Source of the DNA: VFZS01 sp964353255
GTDB lineage: Bacteria; Acidobacteriota; Terriglobia; Bryobacterales; Bryobacteraceae
DNA length: 10,582 nucleotides
Assembly: GCA_964353255.1 (NCBI GenBank)
Contig: CAYGVJ010000170.1
Location: 1-10,582 of the forward strand
Direction of reading: 5' to 3'
The translations under genes and the position numbers were made by a program. The notes under the pieces were generated by a model that saw nothing but the letters and a program-made list of their open reading frames with translations, made no database searches and had not been told where the DNA came from. The stretch's first letter is position 1. The number at the start of each line of letters is the position of its first letter. This document shows, piece by piece, positions 7,159-10,582 of the stretch.

Positions 7159-8334
7159 TCACCGCGCCCGCAGGAACCCAGCCAGCCGCTCCATGGCGGG
7201 TTCCAGGATCGAGCGCTCGGCGGCGTAGCAGATGCGGAGGGAGCCTTCGCCGCCGGCGCCGAAGGCCACGCCGGGGGCCAGGCCCACTCCGGTCTCTTCG
7301 AGCAAGCGGCGGCAGAGGTCGAAGGAGTCGGTGAGGCCGGCGATCTTGGGGAACACGTAGAAGGCGCCCTCAGGCTCGGGCACCGTCACGCCGGGCATCC
7401 GGCGCAGAGCGGCCAGGCAGAAGTCACGGTTGTCTTTCAAGCGCGCCAGCATCTTCAGCAGCTCGTCTTCGCCCCACGCCAGCGCGGTCTCGGCGGCGCG
7501 CTGGGCGAAGCTGGGGGCGTGGGAGATGATGAACTCGTTGAGCTCCGCGGCCTTGCGCGCCAGGTCGCGGCGGCCGATGAGCCAGCCCACGCGCCAGCCG
7601 GTCATGCAGTAGCTCTTGGAGAAGGACTGGACGACCACTACGGCATCCTCACGAGTGGCCAGCCGCAGGATGGAGGGCGCCGGCTCCCCCAGCTTGCCGG
7701 TGCGATAGTACAGCCGCTCGTAGACTTCGTCGGCCAGCAGCCACAGGTTGTGGCGGCGGGCGAAATCCAGCAGGTGGCGCTGCTCCTCGACGGTGGCCAC
7801 CCAACCCAGAGGGTTCGAGGGCGAGGTATAGATCAGCAGCCGGGTGCGGGGGGTCACAGCGGCTTCCAGAGCGTCGAAGTCAATCTCGTAACGCTTGCCC
7901 CGGAGCACATGCGGGATCTCGCGCGGCACGCCGCTGGCCAGCATCACGTTAGCCGAGCCGTTGGGCCAGGCCGGGGTGAGCACGAGCGCCTCATCGCCGG
8001 GATCCAGAGCGCAGCGGATGCCGACGTTGAGCGCCTGCACCCCGGAAGCGGTGATAGTGATCTCGCTCTCCGGATCCAGCGTCAGGCTGTGCAGCTTGCG
8101 GTAGTGCTCGGCCAGGCCGCGACGCAGCGAAGGCAGGCCGGCGTTTTCGGTGTAGAAGGTGTAGCCGTCGGCCATGGCCTTGAAAGCCGCGCGCTTGATG
8201 TACTCCGGCGTGGGCAGGTTGGATTCGCCGAAATAGAGTTTCAGAACATCCGGGCGCGACATGGCCAGTTCGGCCAGCTCGCGGATGCGGGAGTAGGGAA
8301 CGCGCGCGGCGGAGGAGGCAATCCTGGGAGACAT
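7159..8334 (-). CDS. PLP-dependent class I/II aminotransferase (intact copy)
   Basis: 391 residues, normal length for a fold-type I AspC-like enzyme. Visible landmarks: an N-terminal segment with LYFGESNLPTPEYI (34-46), the SPSNPLG loop at 171-177 (cofactor and substrate Asn174), and DEVYERLYY with Asp202 and Tyr205 for the pyridine ring. SFSKSYCMTGWRVG follows, with the Schiff-base Lys240 and Arg248, and LRICYA with Arg367 for the substrate carboxylate. All key residues are present. The amino donor and acceptor cannot be told from sequence. I chose ATG 8334 because the fragment behind purF starts at the matching residue; an ATG at 8352 lies inside the -10 box. A TATAAT at 8351-8356 gives the gene its own promoter. 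Both ends are duplicated as fragments elsewhere in the window, and hicBA follows 40 bp downstream. Confidence 0.95.
   Translation of the reverse strand: MSPRIASSAARVPYSRIRELAELAMSRPDVLKLYFGESNLPTPEYIKRAAFKAMADGYTFYTENAGLPSLRRGLAEHYRKLHSLTLDPESEITITASGVQALNVGIRCALDPGDEALVLTPAWPNGSANVMLASGVPREIPHVLRGKRYEIDFDALEAAVTPRTRLLIYTSPSNPLGWVATVEEQRHLLDFARRHNLWLLADEVYERLYYRTGKLGEPAPSILRLATREDAVVVVQSFSKSYCMTGWRVGWLIGRRDLARKAAELNEFIISHAPSFAQRAAETALAWGEDELLKMLARLKDNRDFCLAALRRMPGVTVPEPEGAFYVFPKIAGLTDSFDLCRRLLEETGVGLAPGVAFGAGGEGSLRICYAAERSILEPAMERLAGFLRAR
8133..8220. repeat. Direct repeat N, identical core copy 1 (partner 10173-10260)
   Basis: 88 bp identical to 10173-10260 (offset 2040 bp), coding for about residues 38-67 of the aminotransferase. 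Similarity continues to the start codons (8334 and 10371) but with many silent changes. The TIGR03437-like gene lies between the two copies. Confidence 0.95.
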
Positions 8335-8350
8335 AGCTGATGGCTGTGCC

Positions 8351-8356
8351 ATTATA
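8351..8356 (-). promoter_or_regulatory. -10 box TATAAT for the aminotransferase
   Basis: A perfect TATAAT on the minus strand within GCAGGCTATAATGG, 16 bp before the ATG at 8334, implying a leader of only about 10 nt. No good -35 box is seen at 17-18 bp. There is no Shine-Dalgarno sequence before the ATG. The purF-linked fragment lacks this promoter and instead overlaps purF. Confidence 0.55.
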
Positions 8357-8500
8357 GCCTGCACCGGACCGCGAAGTGGGTCTCGGACCTGCTTTCTGCC
8401 GGGATCAGAAGTTTGGCGCGCGGGCCGCGCATTACGGTGCTGCCGCCGTGCACAGCCGCATGGCGGGGTATGCGGGTGCTCGCAGGCATTCGGAGCCAGG

Positions 8501-8506
8501 TATATC
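8501..8506 (+). promoter_or_regulatory. Putative -10 box TATATC before the propeller gene
   Basis: TATATC ends 9 bp before the ATG at 8516, in GGTATATCCTGGACAGTATG. Spacing and flanks resemble those before the gene at 3273. There is no clear -35 box and only a weak GGA before the start, so a leaderless or nearly leaderless transcript is possible. Confidence 0.35.
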
Positions 8507-8515
8507 CTGGACAGT

Positions 8516-10141
8516 ATGGGGCATTCGAGAGGGAAATTCCGGTCCGTGTGCGCCGCGCTGGCGCTGGCCCTTCCGGTGGCCGCGTGGGGACAGTTTCGCG
8601 ATTTGGCGACCACTTCGGACGGCTCGCAGTTGTTCTTCATCACCGCTTTGCGGCAGCACGGCGCGACGCAGCCGCTCTTTCCGAAGATCCTCGCGCTTGA
8701 GGGAACGGCGGTTTCTCTGGTTTACCAGCCGCCCGTTCCGCGTCCGGACCCGTATAGCCTATATTCGGTGGGGCCGTTGCAGGCGGCGGGCGACGGTAGC
8801 TGGATCGTCTACGGCACGCAGCGGGCCTGCTCTGGCGGCAGCTCCTGTTTCCTGAACGAGCAGCGTGGCGCGGTGCTGGTCCGCCGTGGCGGGGAGCCCG
8901 AGGTGGTAGGCGCCAATGCGCGGCTCAGCCGGGATGGACGATGGCTGGTCACCTACACCTCGCCAAACACGATGGCCTGGTATTTCTGGCGAACCGACCT
9001 GCGGACCGGGACCCGAACGGATCTGAAGCCTGTGGCTCACCCCTGGGCGGTGCCCTCGGTCGCCTTGAATGGCGCCGTGCTTATCCGGGACGCTGGCACA
9101 CTTCTGGTTTGGGACGGCGCGCAGGCTCGCACTATCGCAGTTGGCAACGCCGCGGCGGCGGTGATGGACGATGCGGCAACAACGGTTGTCTATCAGGAAT
9201 CCGTGGGCGCGCTGGACGCCAGCCCGGCGCGGCTGCGGGTGGTTGATCTGGCGAGTGGCGCGGTCTGGCCCCTCGGGCCGGATGACCGGGACAATTTCTC
9301 GCCGGTGTTAAGCGCTGATGGCGCCTGGGTGCTGTATCTTTCCCGGACCGCCGGCCGCCCGCAAGTGTTTTTCAGCCGCCGCGACGGTTCGGGATGGAAG
9401 CAGTTGACCGATCTTCCAGCCGGCGTTCGCGAAGCCACGCTCTCGGGCGACGGCTGCGTGGCCTGGGTGGGCGCCAACGACGGAGCCGTTTTGCGGATGG
9501 ACACGCGCTCAGGGGTGATCGAGGAGCGCATCGCCGCGACGCCGGTGATTCCCGGACCGCAATTCGGCGCGGTGGGGTCGGCGGTAATCGTAAGCGGCTC
9601 CACCCTTGCAAAGGTGACTGCCGTCCGCTTGGGCCCACGGGCAGTCGAGTGGCGGCTGCTGGATGCTGAACGCCTGCTATTCCAACTTCCGTGGGGGTTC
9701 CCCGACGGCGACACGGAATTGGAAGTGGCGGGCGGCGATGAACGGTTCGACTCCACCATTCCCTTCATCGCGCGAGAGTACTGGCCCGCGGTACAAGCTG
9801 CCATCCACGAGGATTTCAGCGCGCTCGTCACCGAGGCCAAGCCGCTGCGCCCAGGGGAGATCCTGCACTTGTACGCCACGGGCTTGGGTCCGGTAGATGC
9901 CGGCGGGCGCACGACTTTGGCTTGGTACTGGGCGTGGCTCACGCCGGCGGCTCAGTCGGCCGAAGTGCTGTACGTCGGACTCGCGCCCGGTCTGCCGGGC
10001 TTTTATCAGGTTGACATCCGCGTGCCGGCAGCACTGCCCTCCAGGACGGTTGTGCTCGACCTCCAGCTCAGTCTGCAAAGGAACGGCTGGGATAGCCGGG
10101 TCATCGGGTATTGGCCTGTTGGGCAAGCCACGGGGCCATAA
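8516..10141 (+). CDS. Secreted beta-propeller protein with TIGR03437-like C-terminus
   Basis: 541 residues. A signal peptide (about 1-26, SVCAALALALPVAAWG) leads into a TolB/PD40-like propeller (about 28-340). Its repeating elements include LSRDGRWLVTYTS, LSADGAWVLYLSR and LSGDGCVAWVGA. The C-terminal region (about 345-520) resembles the Solibacter-type domain TIGR03437, with RPGEILHLYATGLGPV (445-460) and the ending YVGLAPGLPGFYQVDIRVPAAL. This domain is common in exported acidobacterial proteins and has no known function. The gene is divergent from the intact aminotransferase (181-bp gap) and converges on the N-terminal aminotransferase fragment 31 bp after its stop. It is therefore the cargo between the two copies of repeat N. 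The reading frame is complete with no sign of decay. Confidence 0.88.
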   Translation: MGHSRGKFRSVCAALALALPVAAWGQFRDLATTSDGSQLFFITALRQHGATQPLFPKILALEGTAVSLVYQPPVPRPDPYSLYSVGPLQAAGDGSWIVYGTQRACSGGSSCFLNEQRGAVLVRRGGEPEVVGANARLSRDGRWLVTYTSPNTMAWYFWRTDLRTGTRTDLKPVAHPWAVPSVALNGAVLIRDAGTLLVWDGAQARTIAVGNAAAAVMDDAATTVVYQESVGALDASPARLRVVDLASGAVWPLGPDDRDNFSPVLSADGAWVLYLSRTAGRPQVFFSRRDGSGWKQLTDLPAGVREATLSGDGCVAWVGANDGAVLRMDTRSGVIEERIAATPVIPGPQFGAVGSAVIVSGSTLAKVTAVRLGPRAVEWRLLDAERLLFQLPWGFPDGDTELEVAGGDERFDSTIPFIAREYWPAVQAAIHEDFSALVTEAKPLRPGEILHLYATGLGPVDAGGRTTLAWYWAWLTPAAQSAEVLYVGLAPGLPGFYQVDIRVPAALPSRTVVLDLQLSLQRNGWDSRVIGYWPVGQATGP

Positions 10142-10172
10142 ACGGGTGGCGAGCGCCGCCTCGCGCCGCTCA

Positions 10173-10260
10173 GCAGGCCGGCGTTTTCGGTGTAGAAGGT
10201 GTAGCCGTCGGCCATGGCCTTGAAAGCCGCGCGCTTGATGTACTCCGGCGTGGGCAGGTT
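10173..10260. repeat. Direct repeat N, identical core copy 2 (partner 8133-8220)
   Basis: 88 bp identical to 8133-8220. Matching stops abruptly at 10172/8132, the point where the truncated aminotransferase frame runs into the sequence downstream of the TIGR03437-like gene. Confidence 0.95.
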
Positions 10261-10377
10261 GGATTCACCGAAGTAGAGTTTCAGAACATCCGGGCGTGAC
10301 ATGGCCAGTTCGGCCAGTTCCCGGATGCGGGAATAAGGGACACGACGAGCAGAGGGGGCAATCTCGGGCATGTTCAC
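10173..10377 (-). pseudogene. N-terminal fragment of the aminotransferase gene, coupled to purF
   Basis: The GTG start (10375-10377) overlaps the purF stop in a GTGA arrangement typical of translational coupling. After GTG-AAC-ATG the frame follows the intact gene for residues 1-67, up to YTENAGL. From VPYSRIREL onward the two proteins are identical (56 residues in a row). The first 24 or so of these codons carry about ten silent differences, whereas the last 88 bp are identical at DNA level. Beyond 10173 the frame leaves the homology and runs on to about 10006 as the antisense of the TIGR03437-like gene, giving a hybrid frame of about 123 codons. The PLP lysine and everything after residue 67 are missing, so it cannot be an active enzyme. 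It probably marks the original position of the gene in a purF operon. Confidence 0.88.
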
Positions 10378-10582
10378 CAGCGGCGCGACTTGGTCTGCAT
10401 CAGTTCTTCGAGATTGGCGAGCTCGGTGGGGTAGTCGCCGGTGTAGCAGGCGTAGCAGTACTCCTGCCGGTCGCTGTCTCCGACGGCCTCGCGCAGGCTG
10501 GCCAGCGACAGGTAACCCAGGGTGTCGGCGCCGACGAAGCGGCGGATCTCCTCGACCGTGTTGTTGGCGCCGATCAGCTCGC
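10374..10582 (-). CDS. purF: Amidophosphoribosyltransferase, C-terminal end (partial)
   Basis: Only the last 68 residues are in the window; the 5' part lies beyond base 10582. The visible part has the typical PurF C-terminus: TVEEIRRFVGADTLGYLSLA, then the cysteine-containing YCYACYTGDYPTEL, ending QTKSRRW. PurF catalyses the first committed step of purine synthesis, PRPP plus glutamine to phosphoribosylamine, in the cytosol. The stop TGA overlaps the GTG of the truncated aminotransferase frame, so the two were probably co-transcribed and coupled before the rearrangement. This essential, conserved gene gives a fixed landmark for judging which aminotransferase copy is ancestral. Confidence 0.93.
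   Translation of the reverse strand, partial: ELIGANNTVEEIRRFVGADTLGYLSLASLREAVGDSDRQEYCYACYTGDYPTELANLEELMQTKSRRW

Noticed and set aside
7090..8340. Open frame of 416 codons on the plus strand opposite the intact aminotransferase
   Set aside because: Typical antisense shadow of a high-GC gene. The minus strand encodes all catalytic motifs of an aminotransferase.
8335..8643. N-terminal extension of the aminotransferase frame back to 8643
   Set aside because: It would run through the TATAAT box and across the start of the divergent gene, and the copy behind purF starts at the residue matching ATG 8334.

Overview
The window looks like chromosomal DNA from an acidobacterium of the Solibacter/Bryobacter type. 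The evidence is a high-GC sequence, a secreted protein ending in a domain that closely resembles the Solibacter-typical C-terminal domain TIGR03437 (HLYATGLGPV, then YVGLAPGLPGFYQV), a secreted SBBP-repeat beta-propeller, and tandem MacB-type permeases. No database was searched, so this placement rests on recognised family features.

Layout. Bases 1-383 hold no convincing gene. A small secreted ASH-type protein (384-830, +) converges on a 726-residue seven-repeat SBBP propeller protein (1047-3227, -). A short single-span membrane protein (3273-3464, +) reads away from the propeller gene and converges on two tandem MacB/FtsX-like permeases (6036 to 3503, -). These are spaced 2 bp apart and have no ATPase gene in view. 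Bases 6037-6470 are a nested palindromic repeat region. An outer inverted-repeat element is split by a 166-bp MITE with 17-bp perfect terminal inverted repeats and an 11-bp target duplication.

The right-hand 4 kb is the most unusual part. An intact class I/II aminotransferase gene (8334 to 7159, -) is flanked by fragments of itself. A C-terminal fragment (6471-6632) lies beyond a hicBA toxin-antitoxin pair. An N-terminal fragment (10173-10377) lies beyond a secreted propeller/TIGR03437-like gene (8516-10141, +). The N-terminal fragment starts with a GTG overlapping the stop codon of purF, whose 3' end closes the window. Each cargo (hicBA and the TIGR03437-like gene) is therefore bracketed by direct repeats of one end of the same gene. 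Recombination across either repeat pair would excise the cargo and restore a full-length aminotransferase. Excision at the N-terminal pair would place that gene directly behind purF.

How the genes relate: the secreted proteins (ASH, SBBP, TIGR03437-like) suit the envelope-rich lifestyle of these bacteria. The permease pair would need an ATPase encoded elsewhere. The inferred ancestral operon is purF followed by the aminotransferase. The toxin-antitoxin pair and the TIGR03437-like gene look like later insertions at the two ends of the aminotransferase gene.
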